Of a DNA stretch of 23,509 nucleotides, positions 1 through 7,778 are shown piece after piece (position 1 is the stretch's first letter; each line of letters begins with the position of its first letter). Source of the DNA: a virus; the IMG/VR virus record IMGVR_UViG_3300034012_000620, positions 1 to 23,509 of that record; one strand, 5' to 3'. The notes under the pieces were generated by a model. It searched no databases. It was given only the letters and a program-made list of their open reading frames with translations, and had not been told where the DNA came from. The position numbers were made by a program, and so were the translations under genes.

Positions 1-2
1 CG

Positions 3-1871
3 CTGACCAATGCAACAGGCCTCCCAATAAGCACGGGTGTGTCAGGACTAGGTTCTGGCGTTGCAACAGCGTTAGGTATCACGACAGGATTGACCGGTAG
101 TGTTGTCACCTATAACGGTAACGCAGGAACACCTTCCTCGATAGGGTTAGCAAATGGTACGGGTCTGCCGCTATCAACAGGGGTTACGGGTACGCTCAGT
201 TATAGCAACGGCGGTACGGGCTTAACGGCGCTTGGAACGGCAAATCAATATATACGTGTTAATAGTTCGGCCACGGGGTTGGAGTACGCAACACTGGCGG
301 CTGGTGGTGACGTTACTGGCCCGGCAAGTTCAACAGATAATGCTATTGCCAGGTTTGATAGCACAACTGGAAAGGTTATACAGAACTCATCCGCGACTAT
401 TACGGATACGGGGCAGGCTGCTTTTGTAGGCTACGTACAGGTAGCGCCAAACACAGGTTCTGGAACTAGCGGCTACTTAGAGTTACAGTCAAACGATGCC
501 GGATCTGGAAGTAAGACGCTGCGTTTTCAGCCAAGCAATACGGCATCAACATCAACACAAACGTATACGTTCCCCGGTAATTACGGTACATCGGGTCAGT
601 TCTTATCAACGGACGGCACTGGTAATCTAACTTGGACAACTGGTGGCGGCGGTGGCGCAAGTACGCCGTATGCAACATTTACGTTTACGGGCGACGGAAC
701 AACGACGACGTTTAACACAAGCCTTTCTTGGATAAACGTAAACAATGTCCTGGTGCTTGAGAATGGTGTTGCTCAGACTCCAACTACTGATTACACCGTT
801 TCAACGACCAATGTTGTTTTCAACACTGCACCTGCGAGCGGTGTGAATATCCAGATTCGTGCGCTTGCTGGCGGTGGTAGTGGTGATGTTGTTGGCCCTG
901 TATCTGCGACGGACGGGCAGATTACTCTTTTTGATGGCGCATCAGGTGAACTAGTTAAGGCGGCGACTACGACGGGTTTACTGAAAGCAACTACTGGAGT
1001 GCTTTCGGCTGCGACGGCAGGGACGGACTATCAGGCGCCTATTACGCTTACCACCACAGGAACATCGGGCGCAGCAACTTTAATTGGTAATACCTTAAAC
1101 ATTCCCCAATACTCAGGTGGCGGCGGATCGGGTACGGTTACTTCAGTAGCGCAGACCTTTACAGGTGGGATTGTTAGTGTAGCAGGCTCCCCAATTACAA
1201 CATCGGGAACTTTAGCGTTAACAGTTGCTGGTACGTCAGGCGGTATCCCCTATTTTTCAAGCGGCACAACTTGGGCAAGCTCTAGTGCATTAACAGCAAA
1301 TGCGCTGATGGTTGGTGGCGGAGCGGGTGCTGCGCCAAGTACTGTAACAACAGGAACGGGCGTTGTCACAGCGTTAGGTGTAAACACTGGATCCGCGGGT
1401 GCTTTTGTTGTTAATGGTGGGGCGCTAGGAACGCCAAGTTCAGCCACATTAACAAACGCCACGGGGCTTCCACTATCTACTGGCGTGACTGGCAACTTGC
1501 CAGTTACTAACCTTAACTCAGGAACATCGGCCTCATCGACGACATTCTGGCGGGGCGATGGAACTTGGGCAACGCCAACAGCCGCGGCTACTATTCCAGT
1601 TAGTGATGAAGGTACGCAAATTACAGCCGCCGTATCATCATTCAACTTTACCGGTGCTGGCGTAACAGCCACGGCTGTCGGATCAGCAGTAACCGTGAAT
1701 GTTTCTGGCGGCGGTGGTGGTGCAGCAACTATACTTGAAAGCGCGATCACAATTTCAAGCAACTACAGTCTTTCAGCTGGCTATAACGGCTCAAGTGTTG
1801 GCCCTGTCACGATCAATACAGGTGTTGCGGTGACTGTTGGTACAGACCAGCGTTGGTTAATTTTTGGTTAA
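3..1871 (+). CDS. Tail fibre / structural repeat protein, 5'-truncated
   Basis: The frame is open to the left edge, so the gene begins outside the window; a GTG at 39 is not a convincing start because the coding repeat runs straight through it. The 623 visible residues are rich in Gly, Thr, Ser, Ala and Val and almost free of charge and Cys, as in trimeric beta-structured phage fibres. Two 45-residue repeats end in [11 protein letters not shown], and the window begins with the tail of another. Two copies of a block of type GDVxGPxSxTDxxIxxFD are present, a pattern I know from tail-fibre-like proteins of environmental phages. A motif [13 protein letters not shown] lies near the C-terminus. It heads a tail-gene run and probably contributes to host-surface contact. 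No enzymatic or peptidase domain is visible. The role is inferred from composition and position. Confidence 0.75.
   Translation: MTNATGLPISTGVSGLGSGVATALGITTGLTGSVVTYNGNAGTPSSIGLANGTGLPLSTGVTGTLSYSNGGTGLTALGTANQYIRVNSSATGLEYATLAAGGDVTGPASSTDNAIARFDSTTGKVIQNSSATITDTGQAAFVGYVQVAPNTGSGTSGYLELQSNDAGSGSKTLRFQPSNTASTSTQTYTFPGNYGTSGQFLSTDGTGNLTWTTGGGGGASTPYATFTFTGDGTTTTFNTSLSWINVNNVLVLENGVAQTPTTDYTVSTTNVVFNTAPASGVNIQIRALAGGGSGDVVGPVSATDGQITLFDGASGELVKAATTTGLLKATTGVLSAATAGTDYQAPITLTTTGTSGAATLIGNTLNIPQYSGGGGSGTVTSVAQTFTGGIVSVAGSPITTSGTLALTVAGTSGGIPYFSSGTTWASSSALTANALMVGGGAGAAPSTVTTGTGVVTALGVNTGSAGAFVVNGGALGTPSSATLTNATGLPLSTGVTGNLPVTNLNSGTSASSTTFWRGDGTWATPTAAATIPVSDEGTQITAAVSSFNFTGAGVTATAVGSAVTVNVSGGGGGAATILESAITISSNYSLSAGYNGSSVGPVTINTGVAVTVGTDQRWLIFG
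57..191 (+). repeat. 45-residue fibre repeat, copy A
   Basis: In-frame repeat of 45 codons beginning GVATALG and ending STGVTG. It aligns without gaps to copy B at 1359-1493. The window's first codons (from 3) encode [15 protein letters not shown], the end of a further unit directly upstream, so at least two units are in tandem here. The similarity is clear in protein and looser in DNA. Confidence 0.7.
1359..1493 (+). repeat. 45-residue fibre repeat, copy B
   Basis: Same length and register as copy A (GVVTALG to STGVTG), about 1.3 kb downstream in the same frame. Separated paralogous units of this kind are usual in phage fibres and allow exchange of the segment between them by homologous recombination. 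Confidence 0.7.
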
Positions 1872-1880
1872 GGATTTGAC

Positions 1881-2330
1881 ATGAGCAATCTTAAAGTTCA
1901 GGGTAATGCTTCTGGCGCTGGTACGACCACGCTACAAAGCCCAAACACCTCCGTATCAGCAACCATTACGCTACCTGATTCAACGTCAGCAGACACACTT
2001 GGCTACCTAAACGCGCCGATCAATGAGCAGTCTGCCGCTTACACGGCGGTTGCTGCTGATGCGGGGAAGGTTATCTTCCATCCCTCGACCGACGCTAACG
2101 CAAGAACGTTCACGATCCCTGCTAATGCTTCGGTGGCTTATGCAACGGGTACGGTGTTGACGTTTATCAACATGACTTCGCAGGTTGTCACGATTGCAAT
2201 CACGAGCGATACCATGTATCTCGCAGGCACAGGATCTACAGGGTCACGAAGCCTTGCTCAATACGGTATCGCAACGGCCATCAAGATGACTTCAACGACT
2301 TGGTTGATCTCTGGTAACGGCTTGACCTAA
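1881..2330 (+). CDS. Small tail-fibre-like structural protein (149 aa)
   Basis: ATG start nine bases after the preceding stop, with AGGA upstream as ribosome site. The protein is Thr/Ser/Ala-rich and nearly all beta in character. It opens with MSNLKVQGNASGAGTTTLQS and closes with TTWLISGNGLT, a Trp-Leu-Ile-Gly ending I associate with small phage tail or capsid decoration proteins. There is no signal peptide or membrane segment. It shares composition with the fibre gene upstream and lies directly before the LamG gene, so a role at the fibre tip or as a fibre partner is likely. I do not recognise a named family. Confidence 0.6.
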   Translation: MSNLKVQGNASGAGTTTLQSPNTSVSATITLPDSTSADTLGYLNAPINEQSAAYTAVAADAGKVIFHPSTDANARTFTIPANASVAYATGTVLTFINMTSQVVTIAITSDTMYLAGTGSTGSRSLAQYGIATAIKMTSTTWLISGNGLT

Positions 2331-2339
2331 GGGGTTGTT

Positions 2340-4376
2340 ATGACAGGCATACTCAACGCCCTTATTGCGGGTGTCTCTGGCGCAGTCAAGGACACCTATT
2401 TCAACCTTGTGTCCTTGCTCCTTCCTGGCAACGGAACTAACGGCGCTCAGAACAATACCTTCCTAGACAGCAGTACCAATAACTTCACCATCACCCGCAA
2501 CGGCAACACAACGCAGGGTACGTTCTCACCGTTTTCACAGACTGGGTGGGGGAATTATTTTGCTGGAAGTCAATCAATTTCAATTGCTGCAACAGCATCA
2601 CTTCAGTATAGCGGCGACTTCACAATTGAGTTTTGGTTTTATAAACTAGCAACAGGAGATGCCTCTACCTTCGTTCAACAAAGCACAAATTATTTTGCAC
2701 TTAATGTAAATCCAGGAACAGGCATTAGCATCTATTTAAACTCTGCTTCAGCAAATTTTGTAATCACTGATAGGGTTCCGCAAGCAAATACATGGCATCA
2801 CATAGCTTTGGTTCGCAGCGGAAGTGGAAGTGGAAATATTAAATGTTATTTAGATGGTGTGGCGTCATCTACGACAGCCACAAATACATCAACACTTGGG
2901 TATAACGCTATTGGGTATCTTGGTGCTATAGGAACTTCAGCCACTGGTAGTTTTGTTGGGTATATTTCAAACTTTCGCATAGCTTCTGGAAGGGCTGTAT
3001 ATACATCAAACTTCACTCCTCCAGCATTGCCCTTGACACGCACAACAGGAGGAACTAACCCGCCTCAAGGTTCGGAGACTATTTGGTTAACCGCACAGTC
3101 AAACAGGTTCTTGGATAGCAATGGTGTTAACACACCAGCGTCAAGCCCGTTAACTATTACAGCCAACGGCTCACCAACCGTAGTCGCCTTCTCTCCCTTC
3201 GCCCCTACAGCAGTCTATACAACCACCGCAGTGGGTGGGTCAGGGTATTTTGATGGGAATACGGATTATTTGACAGCGGCTAGTAATGCCGCGTACAACT
3301 TTAGCGGCGACTTCACGATAGAGGCGTGGGTTTATCTTTTATCGTTTTCGCAGAACAACACGATTATTGACACTAGAAACGGCGATATTTTAGGAGCGTA
3401 CGTTTTTGGTGTTAACACTAACCAAAAATTAGATTTTTTGTTTGCTTCGTCTGGGACAACAAGAATAACGTCAACCAATAATGTTTCACTTAATACGTGG
3501 ACACACGTTGTTGTGTCAAGAGCAAGCGGGACTTTGAGATTATTTATTAACGGAAATCAAGAAGCGTCAACAACAACTTCAGCAGCAATCAATGCTTTGT
3601 CATTCCCTTCGATTGGTGGAGGCAGGGCTGGCGGAACCGATGTTGTCAATGGATATTACTTAAACGGCTACATAAATGGGCTGCGGGTATTAAATGGAAC
3701 AGGGTACTCAACCATAACCGTCCCCACAGCACCTCTCACTGCAATCTCAGGCACCTCCCTCCTACTCAACTTCACCAACGCTGGTATCTACGATGCCACA
3801 AGCAAGAATGATCTGGAGACGCTAGACAACACGGTTAACGGTGTACGGATTAGCACTACTCAGTTTAAATTTGGTGGTAGCAGTATTTATTTTGACGGGA
3901 CTGGGACTGACTATCTTTGGATACAAGCAGACCAACCTATTCAAAGATTTGGCACTGCTCCGTTCACAATTGAAATGTGGATTAGGCTTGCCGCTTTGGG
4001 ATCGGCTAGAGGTCTGGTTGCCAAAGGTACATCAACAACGGGCTGGCTTGTTTCTTTGAATACTAGCAATCAAGTTGTGTTTACTTATGGGACAAGCACG
4101 ATTACTTCCACAGGAACCATCTCGCAAGATGTGTGGACTTACATTGCTGTAGTCAGAGAAGGCACAAGCACCAATCAAACCAAGATTTACATTGGTGGCG
4201 TTAACGATGGAACCGGAACGGTTAGCACTGACTTTACGCAGACAAGTTCCATGTACATAGGCGCAAACCGGACAGGCGGTGATTTGTATAGTGGCTACAT
4301 ACAAGATGTCCGCATCACAAACGGATACGCTAGAACGGTTACAACTGTACCGACATCAGCCTTCCCAACACTGTGA
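2340..4376 (+). CDS. Tail protein with three LamG / concanavalin A-like lectin domains
   Basis: The N-terminal 70 residues contain LLLPGNGTNGAQNNTFLDSS, a lead-in I associate with LamG-bearing phage tail proteins. Three jelly-roll modules follow at about residues 72-225, 302-455 and 515-665. Each carries the hallmark FTIE(F/A/M)W near its start (residues 94-99, 325-330, 542-547), a central WxHhalvR-type strand (152-159, 387-394, with WTYIAVVRE in the third) and a final GYI..(F/L/V)R(I/V) strand. Such domains bind glycans or act as adhesins, so this is a good candidate for the receptor-binding tail protein. It follows two fibre-like genes. Modules 1 and 2 are visibly more A/T-rich than the linkers, consistent with module exchange. 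The catalytic residues of a glycosidase are not evident. Confidence 0.8.
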   Translation: MTGILNALIAGVSGAVKDTYFNLVSLLLPGNGTNGAQNNTFLDSSTNNFTITRNGNTTQGTFSPFSQTGWGNYFAGSQSISIAATASLQYSGDFTIEFWFYKLATGDASTFVQQSTNYFALNVNPGTGISIYLNSASANFVITDRVPQANTWHHIALVRSGSGSGNIKCYLDGVASSTTATNTSTLGYNAIGYLGAIGTSATGSFVGYISNFRIASGRAVYTSNFTPPALPLTRTTGGTNPPQGSETIWLTAQSNRFLDSNGVNTPASSPLTITANGSPTVVAFSPFAPTAVYTTTAVGGSGYFDGNTDYLTAASNAAYNFSGDFTIEAWVYLLSFSQNNTIIDTRNGDILGAYVFGVNTNQKLDFLFASSGTTRITSTNNVSLNTWTHVVVSRASGTLRLFINGNQEASTTTSAAINALSFPSIGGGRAGGTDVVNGYYLNGYINGLRVLNGTGYSTITVPTAPLTAISGTSLLLNFTNAGIYDATSKNDLETLDNTVNGVRISTTQFKFGGSSIYFDGTGTDYLWIQADQPIQRFGTAPFTIEMWIRLAALGSARGLVAKGTSTTGWLVSLNTSNQVVFTYGTSTITSTGTISQDVWTYIAVVREGTSTNQTKIYIGGVNDGTGTVSTDFTQTSSMYIGANRTGGDLYSGYIQDVRITNGYARTVTTVPTSAFPTL

Positions 4377-4384
4377 GGCTAACC

Positions 4385-4693
4385 ATGCAATACTGGACTA
4401 AATACGGAAGCGTACCAACTACTGAGCCAGACGAGACTGAAGGCTGGCAAGAGGTTCCACCACCACCGACAGACATTCCTGAAGGCAAGAATCTTGTATG
4501 GCTAAACTGGGAATGGATCATCAGAGATCCTAAGCCACAAGACAGGGCAGGTTATCAGTGGAATTGGCAGCACGAGAGCAGGACTTGGGTAGAGAGTGCT
4601 TGGCAGACTATGCCGGAAACTTTGCCAGAATTGCCAGTTTTGGCAGAATTGACAACTAGCCAAGTTATTAACTTAACGACCTCTCAGCTATGA
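4385..4693 (+). CDS. Trp-rich small protein at end of tail cluster
   Basis: I chose ATG at 4385 (MQYWTKYGS) over an in-frame GTG at 4373, because the latter overlaps the previous stop and encodes an unconvincing MRLT extension. The 102-residue protein holds eight Trp, with segments such as LNWEWIIRDPKP and GYQWNWQHESRTW, and a low-complexity C-terminus of Leu, Pro and Thr. Its last codons overlap the next gene as ATGA, indicating translational coupling. Size and position after the adhesin resemble tail-fibre assembly chaperones, but I see no clear Tfa signature, so function stays unknown. Confidence 0.6.
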   Translation: MQYWTKYGSVPTTEPDETEGWQEVPPPPTDIPEGKNLVWLNWEWIIRDPKPQDRAGYQWNWQHESRTWVESAWQTMPETLPELPVLAELTTSQVINLTTSQL

Positions 4694-4908
4694 CACCCGA
4701 ACAGAAGTCAGACGTACTCGTAGAAGCAGCAAAGGCTGCTCCTCCTGTAGCAATCACAACAGCCGTGACTGTTGGCGGTCTGACTCTGAATGAATGGGTG
4801 GCAGTTGCAACCTTGCTCTACATTGTGTTACAGTCAGGCTGGCTTGTCTGGAAATGGTTCCATGCCATAAAAGATAAGAAGAATGAAGCACAATCTTCCG
4901 ATAGTTAA
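4690..4908 (+). CDS. Holin-like small membrane protein
   Basis: A 72-residue protein with a charged, soluble N-terminus (MTPEQKSDVLVEAAK), a hydrophobic stretch from about residue 16 to 31 and a second from 34 to 54 (WVAVATLLYIVLQSGWLVWKW), then a strongly charged tail (IKDKKNEAQSSDS). This matches small class II-type holins, which permeabilise the inner membrane and time lysis. It begins in the ATGA overlap with the Trp-rich gene and lies 1.1 kb upstream of a SAR endolysin, which fits a pinholin-like role that depolarises the membrane. A membrane anchor of other function cannot be excluded. Confidence 0.65.
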   Translation: MTPEQKSDVLVEAAKAAPPVAITTAVTVGGLTLNEWVAVATLLYIVLQSGWLVWKWFHAIKDKKNEAQSSDS

Positions 4909-5149
4909 AGTAGTTTGGGAAGATGCCTGCCACGACACTCTTGGGTGGGGTGATAGCCCAGAGAAAGCTAAGGACTTTCAAGTCCCGCTTGTTGTCTCTA
5001 TAGGCTTTTTATTAGCAGAGACCAAGCAGGGCGTGAAAATTTGTCAGTCATTGACTGACGACGCAATTGCTCAGTCTTTGGTGATTCCCAGGAAGATGAT
5101 CCAGAGCATAGAGCGCGGAGCTTGGAGTGAGAAAAAAGGCAGAAGATGA
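4883..5149 (+). CDS. Phage protein of unknown function (88 aa)
   Basis: ATG start 26 bases inside the end of the holin-like gene. The soluble protein has a first strand of type PIVKVVWEDAC, a middle segment VPLVVSIGFLLAETKQGVKIC and an ending SLVIPRKMIQSIERG. The order 'W-D, then hxxVGxLL, then IPxxhIxxI' is one I recall in short uncharacterised phage proteins near packaging or lysis genes. No metal site, signal or membrane segment is evident. Its last 23 bases overlap the phosphoesterase gene, so the two are probably translated together. Confidence 0.55.
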   Translation: MKHNLPIVKVVWEDACHDTLGWGDSPEKAKDFQVPLVVSIGFLLAETKQGVKICQSLTDDAIAQSLVIPRKMIQSIERGAWSEKKGRR

Positions 5150-6062
5150 AGAGTTCATCAGAGTCTGGAAAGAACTAGGAAGCCCAACTAAGATTTCAGA
5201 CCGTATCGGTCTTACTCTTCGCAATGTGTACGAGCGACGAAGGGCAATCGAGAAGAAATACAACATCCTTCTTCCTACAAAAGACGCTCGTTTTACCTTA
5301 CCCGAAAATCGTAGACGAGCGACGCTAGAAACTGAAGGCTATGTGATCGTATTCTCTGACGCTCACTTCATGCCTGGAGAACCTTCCGCGGGGTTCAATG
5401 CTCTCCTAAAACTCATCAAGACCCTAAAGCCCAAAGCGATTATCGCAAACGGAGATATTCTCGACGGGGGAACTATCTCCAAGTATGGCCCTATGGACTG
5501 GGAGCCAGTCACAAGCCTACGCGATGAACTTGAAGCAGTTCAGTGGCATATGGATCAGATCGTCAAGGCCTGTAAAGGTCTAGGTACTTTCTTGCATCGA
5601 ACCACAGGCAACCACGACATACGGTTTGACAAAAGATTGGCTGGATCTGTTCCTGAGTACAAAGGTATCCAAGGAACGACACTTAAAGATCATCTACCTG
5701 AGTGGTCTGTCAGTTGGTCAGTGATGGTCAATGACATCTGCATGATTAAGCATAGACTTCAACATTCAGGTATCCACTCCGGTTACAACAACACCTTGAA
5801 AGCAGGTATTTCTACGGTCTCAGGGCATACCCATCTTTTAGAAGTTAAAGGATGGGGTGACTATCGAGGGCGTAGATACGGCGTATCTACAGGGATGCTC
5901 GCTGATCCTGATGGTGGTCAGTTTTCTTACATCGAGGACAATCCCGTTCCCTGGTGTTCAGGCTTTGCTGTCTTGTGTTTCCGAGATGGTCTACTCTTGC
6001 CTCCTGAACTCGTTGAGGTTATCGAGGGAACAGCGTACTTTAGGGGTCAAGCCGTTGCGTAG
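5127..6062 (+). CDS. Calcineurin-like metallophosphoesterase with N-terminal HTH
   Basis: GTG start inside the upstream gene. Residues 1-50 read as a helix-turn-helix segment (LGSPTKISDRIGLTLRNVYERRRAIE). Residues 70-300 form a calcineurin-like phosphoesterase with all metal-site motifs visible: FSDAH (77-80, D-x-H), NGDILDGG (108-115), GNHD (161-164), a His around 209-213, and GHTH (233-236). The family hydrolyses phosphomono- or diesters using two metal ions. The HTH suggests a nucleic acid substrate or tethering to DNA. It sits inside the lysis block, between holin and endolysin, although it has no obvious lytic role. Its end overlaps the endolysin start by eight bases. The exact substrate cannot be read from sequence. 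Confidence 0.85.
   Translation: MRKKAEDEEFIRVWKELGSPTKISDRIGLTLRNVYERRRAIEKKYNILLPTKDARFTLPENRRRATLETEGYVIVFSDAHFMPGEPSAGFNALLKLIKTLKPKAIIANGDILDGGTISKYGPMDWEPVTSLRDELEAVQWHMDQIVKACKGLGTFLHRTTGNHDIRFDKRLAGSVPEYKGIQGTTLKDHLPEWSVSWSVMVNDICMIKHRLQHSGIHSGYNNTLKAGISTVSGHTHLLEVKGWGDYRGRRYGVSTGMLADPDGGQFSYIEDNPVPWCSGFAVLCFRDGLLLPPELVEVIEGTAYFRGQAVA
6042..6046 (+). promoter_or_regulatory. Shine-Dalgarno fixing a TTG start of the endolysin
   Basis: AGGGG lies eight bases before TTG at 6055. The open frame extends upstream to 5857, but that stretch is the shadow of the phosphoesterase. The SAR signal begins exactly at this TTG, so the rare start is well supported. Confidence 0.65.
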
Positions 6063-6516
6063 AGCCATTGCAACACTATCACTAAGTGCAGCGGCCCTCA
6101 TCGGTATTGCTGTTCATGAAGGCTACTCCGACCGTCCGATCATCCCTGTCAAAGGCGACCGGCTAACCATCGGATTCGGTGACGCTACTAACGTCAAGCC
6201 CACAGACAAGACCGATCCGGTTAGGGCATTGATTAGGCTTGGTGAGCATGTAAGCCGGTTTGAATCAGAGATGAAGGCTTGCATCGGTGACGTACCATTG
6301 CACCAGCACGAATGGGAGGCCTATATCTCATGGGCCTACAACGTAGGATCAGGTGCTGCTTGCAAATCAACGCTGGTAAAGAAGCTAAAGGCCAGGGATT
6401 ACGCTGGAGCCTGTAAAGAATTACTGAAATGGGACAAGTTCCAAGGTAAGACGCTTGCAGGGCTCACCAAGCGCAGGCAAGACGAATATCGACAGTGCAT
6501 AGGGATGAAAGCATGA
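6055..6516 (+). CDS. SAR endolysin, GH24 (T4-type) lysozyme
   Basis: Starting at TTG 6055 gives a 153-residue muramidase that cleaves the MurNAc-GlcNAc bond of peptidoglycan. Residues 2-20 form a weakly hydrophobic Ala/Ser/Gly-rich signal-anchor-release segment behind two Arg (RRAIATLSLSAAALIGIAV). It is followed at once by the catalytic HEGY (Glu22) and then LTIGFGDAT (Thr38), the GH24 core. The Asp expected about nine residues after Glu22 is replaced in the segment PIIPVKGD; Asp35 sits four residues later. The C-terminal part has AYNVGSGAACKSTLVKKL, typical of the family. Four Cys lie in the periplasmic domain. SAR endolysins are exported by Sec, held in the membrane and released on depolarisation, which fits the holin-like gene upstream. 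The stop overlaps Rz as ATGA. Confidence 0.85.
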   Translation: MRRAIATLSLSAAALIGIAVHEGYSDRPIIPVKGDRLTIGFGDATNVKPTDKTDPVRALIRLGEHVSRFESEMKACIGDVPLHQHEWEAYISWAYNVGSGAACKSTLVKKLKARDYAGACKELLKWDKFQGKTLAGLTKRRQDEYRQCIGMKA

Positions 6517-6971
6517 CTGATTGGCGGCTCGTTGCTTTTATCGTTACGCTCGTTCTCACACACGGCACTGCCGCCTGGATGGGTCGCAGTATAGGCAAGT
6601 CTGCTCTAGATAAAGCCATGATTGAGCAGCAAAACCAAATCATCGAGCTAGAGCAGCAAGCTAGAGAGACCGAACAACGTCTTGTCGCAGAGAAACACCA
6701 AGCAGAGGTCAAATATGCACAGTCGAAACGTGAAGTTGCTAGGATTGCTACTGATAACCTGTCTGAGCTTGAGCAGTTGCGCCACGCGATTGCCAGTAGT
6801 TCAGCAGCCTCCAAAAATACCGCCTCCGGCACCGGAACTTATGGAACCACAGAGCGCGAACTTTTCCGAGCGTGTGCAGAAACTCTTACAGGAATGGCGG
6901 CAGAAGCTGACCAAGTAGCTGTCAAATTTAACGCTTTGCAGGCTTACGCAAATCTTTGTGCTGCGAAGTAA
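6513..6971 (+). CDS. Rz: Rz-like inner-membrane spanin
   Basis: ATG at 6513, in an ATGA overlap with the endolysin stop, gives 152 residues. One N-terminal membrane segment (about 5-24, LVAFIVTLVLTHGTAAWMG) is followed by a long coiled-coil rich in Gln, Glu and Lys (about 34-95). The C-terminal domain carries Cys residues (ELFRACAETLTGMAAEA). This is the classical i-spanin layout: the protein spans the periplasm and pairs with the outer-membrane lipoprotein Rz1 to fuse inner and outer membranes at the end of lysis. The decisive support is the embedded Rz1 gene in the +1 frame. Its 3' end overlaps the oppositely oriented 82-aa gene by 44 bases. Confidence 0.88.
   Translation: MTDWRLVAFIVTLVLTHGTAAWMGRSIGKSALDKAMIEQQNQIIELEQQARETEQRLVAEKHQAEVKYAQSKREVARIATDNLSELEQLRHAIASSSAASKNTASGTGTYGTTERELFRACAETLTGMAAEADQVAVKFNALQAYANLCAAK
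6715..6918 (+). CDS. Rz1: Rz1-like outer-membrane spanin lipoprotein, nested in Rz
   Basis: The frame is open from 6682, but ATG 6715 is preceded by AGAGG (6704-6708) at a six-base spacing and places the signal peptide correctly. The 67-residue product has a basic N-terminus, a hydrophobic core LLGLLLITCLSL and a lipobox LSSC with lipidation at Cys22. The mature 46-residue part is proline-rich (VVQQPPKIPPPAPELMEP), as in Rz1 proteins. It lies wholly within the Rz gene in another frame, the lambda arrangement. The protein is anchored in the outer membrane and binds the Rz C-terminus. Confidence 0.9.
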   Translation: MHSRNVKLLGLLLITCLSLSSCATRLPVVQQPPKIPPPAPELMEPQSANFSERVQKLLQEWRQKLTK

Positions 6972-7176
6972 CTTCGTCTCGCACCATCTGGCCGATCTTG
7001 TCACCGTGTATTCTGTCAATCTTCTCGATGATCGGAAGTCGTTTGCTTTTAGCTAACTTTAAGATCATCTTTGCCCAGTCCTGAACGACAAACGGCAACG
7101 CTTGGTTATACGCTGCCGTTATCTCCTCAACATCAGACGACTTAACTTGTTTGATAAGGTTGATCCACGATGCCAC
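6928..7176 (-). CDS. Unknown small protein, last gene of leftward operon
   Basis: An 82-residue soluble protein, basic and predicted helical, beginning MASWINLIKQVKSSDVEEIT and including a Lys-rich middle (AKMILKLAKSKRLPIIEKID). The start overlaps the end of the preceding leftward gene by 35 bases. Its 3' end runs 44 bases into the convergent Rz gene. No motif known to me. Leftward coding is favoured by continuity with the operon and a sensible composition. Confidence 0.5.
   Translation of the reverse strand: MASWINLIKQVKSSDVEEITAAYNQALPFVVQDWAKMILKLAKSKRLPIIEKIDRIHGDKIGQMVRDEVTSQHKDLRKPAKR
6958..6984. other. Imperfect hairpin at convergent gene ends
   Basis: Outer GTGC/GCAC and inner CGAAG-TAA-CTTCG pair around the Rz stop codon, with mismatches between. 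The leftward and rightward transcripts meet here. There is no T-run on either side, so it is not a standard terminator; it could slow converging transcription or protect a 3' end. Confidence 0.25.
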
Positions 7177-7330
7177 GGATCGACCACTCCTTAAACGCTT
7201 TGTGCTTTGCCATTGTGTCTGGGCACTCTGTTGATGGTGGAATCCAGCCGCGTTCCCTCCAGATTTCCTCTACGGGTCTGAAGCGATCTTTCATCGTCTG
7301 ATTCGTTATTAACTCTTTCCAGTTGCTCAT
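7142..7330 (-). CDS. Unknown small protein (62 aa)
   Basis: I start this at ATG 7330 (MSNWKELITNQTMKDRFRPV) because it forms an ATGA overlap with the stop of the preceding gene. The longer frame to 7435 only adds residues shadowing that gene. The sequence continues VEEIWRERGWIPPSTECPDT and MAKHKAFKEWSIRG, with several Trp and a mixed charge. No membrane segment, signal or motif is recognised. It belongs to the leftward early operon, where such small proteins commonly act on host functions, but no role can be assigned. Confidence 0.55.
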   Translation of the reverse strand: MSNWKELITNQTMKDRFRPVEEIWRERGWIPPSTECPDTMAKHKAFKEWSIRGIVDQPYQTS

Positions 7331-7557
7331 AATAAGCCTTTCGGGAACGGATAGACCGCATCCTCGTGAGGAGTTCCTGGCCGTGGTGCATTGAAGAACC
7401 TCCGTTTTTCCAACTCTGAAGGCTTCCAGAAACACTCAGGAGCCTCAGACTTAATGATGTGAATGACCCTCTCTAAGACCGGAGAGTCATCGGAAATGTT
7501 TGCAGGACGCTTTGCAAACGCTTTTTTCAACATGGTTTGGTGATGAACGCTTAACAT
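7327..7557 (-). CDS. Unknown small protein (76 aa)
   Basis: The start codon shares its A with the upstream stop (TAATG), and the stop overlaps the next start (ATGA), so it is coupled on both sides. The sequence opens MLSVHHQTMLKKAFAKRPAN, has a helix-forming VLERVIHIIKSEAPECFW, and ends FNAPRPGTPHEDAVYPFPKG. It is basic, His-rich and soluble. I recognise no family. The double coupling is the main evidence that it is real. Confidence 0.55.
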   Translation of the reverse strand: MLSVHHQTMLKKAFAKRPANISDDSPVLERVIHIIKSEAPECFWKPSELEKRRFFNAPRPGTPHEDAVYPFPKGLL

Positions 7558-7778
7558 TAGAATGGCACATCCTCGTCATTGTTAGTCTTAGCGGGTCTAG
7601 CTTCCCCGTCTTTCTGCTGGAACTTTAAGCCCAGATACTTTCCGTCGGAACCCTCGTTAACCCATCCTGAGATCCAGTATTCAACCCCGCCAATCATTGC
7701 TGAACCTCGGTAGTCTGGGTGAACATCCTTTTCTTTCTTCTTGTTCTTGCTGATACTTCCTGTTAGTTCTTTTGGCAT
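7557..7778 (-). CDS. Small OB-fold-like / SSB-like phage protein
   Basis: A 73-residue protein with a lysine-rich start (MPKELTGSISKNKKKEKDV), a middle DYRGSAMIGGVEYWISGWVNE followed by KYLGLKFQQKD, and an acidic tail ending DEDVPF. The pattern 'DYRG...YW.SGW...G.KYL.L.F' resembles short beta-barrel phage proteins, with a distant likeness to DUF736. The acidic tail ending in Asp-Val-Pro-Phe imitates the C-terminus of single-stranded DNA-binding proteins, which docks repair and replication partners. It directly follows the exonuclease gene (16-base overlap), so a role with single-stranded DNA in recombination is a reasonable inference, not shown. Confidence 0.5.
   Translation of the reverse strand: MPKELTGSISKNKKKEKDVHPDYRGSAMIGGVEYWISGWVNEGSDGKYLGLKFQQKDGEARPAKTNNDEDVPF

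Noticed and set aside
1250-1762. 170-residue leftward open frame rich in Pro, Val and Ala
   Set aside because: Exact antisense of the Gly/Thr-rich fibre gene, whose GGN/ACN codons read as proline and valine-type codons on the other strand; no ribosome site or protein-like pattern.
5857-6054. N-terminal extension of the endolysin
   Set aside because: In the phosphoesterase's shadow; the ribosome site and SAR segment place the start at TTG 6055.
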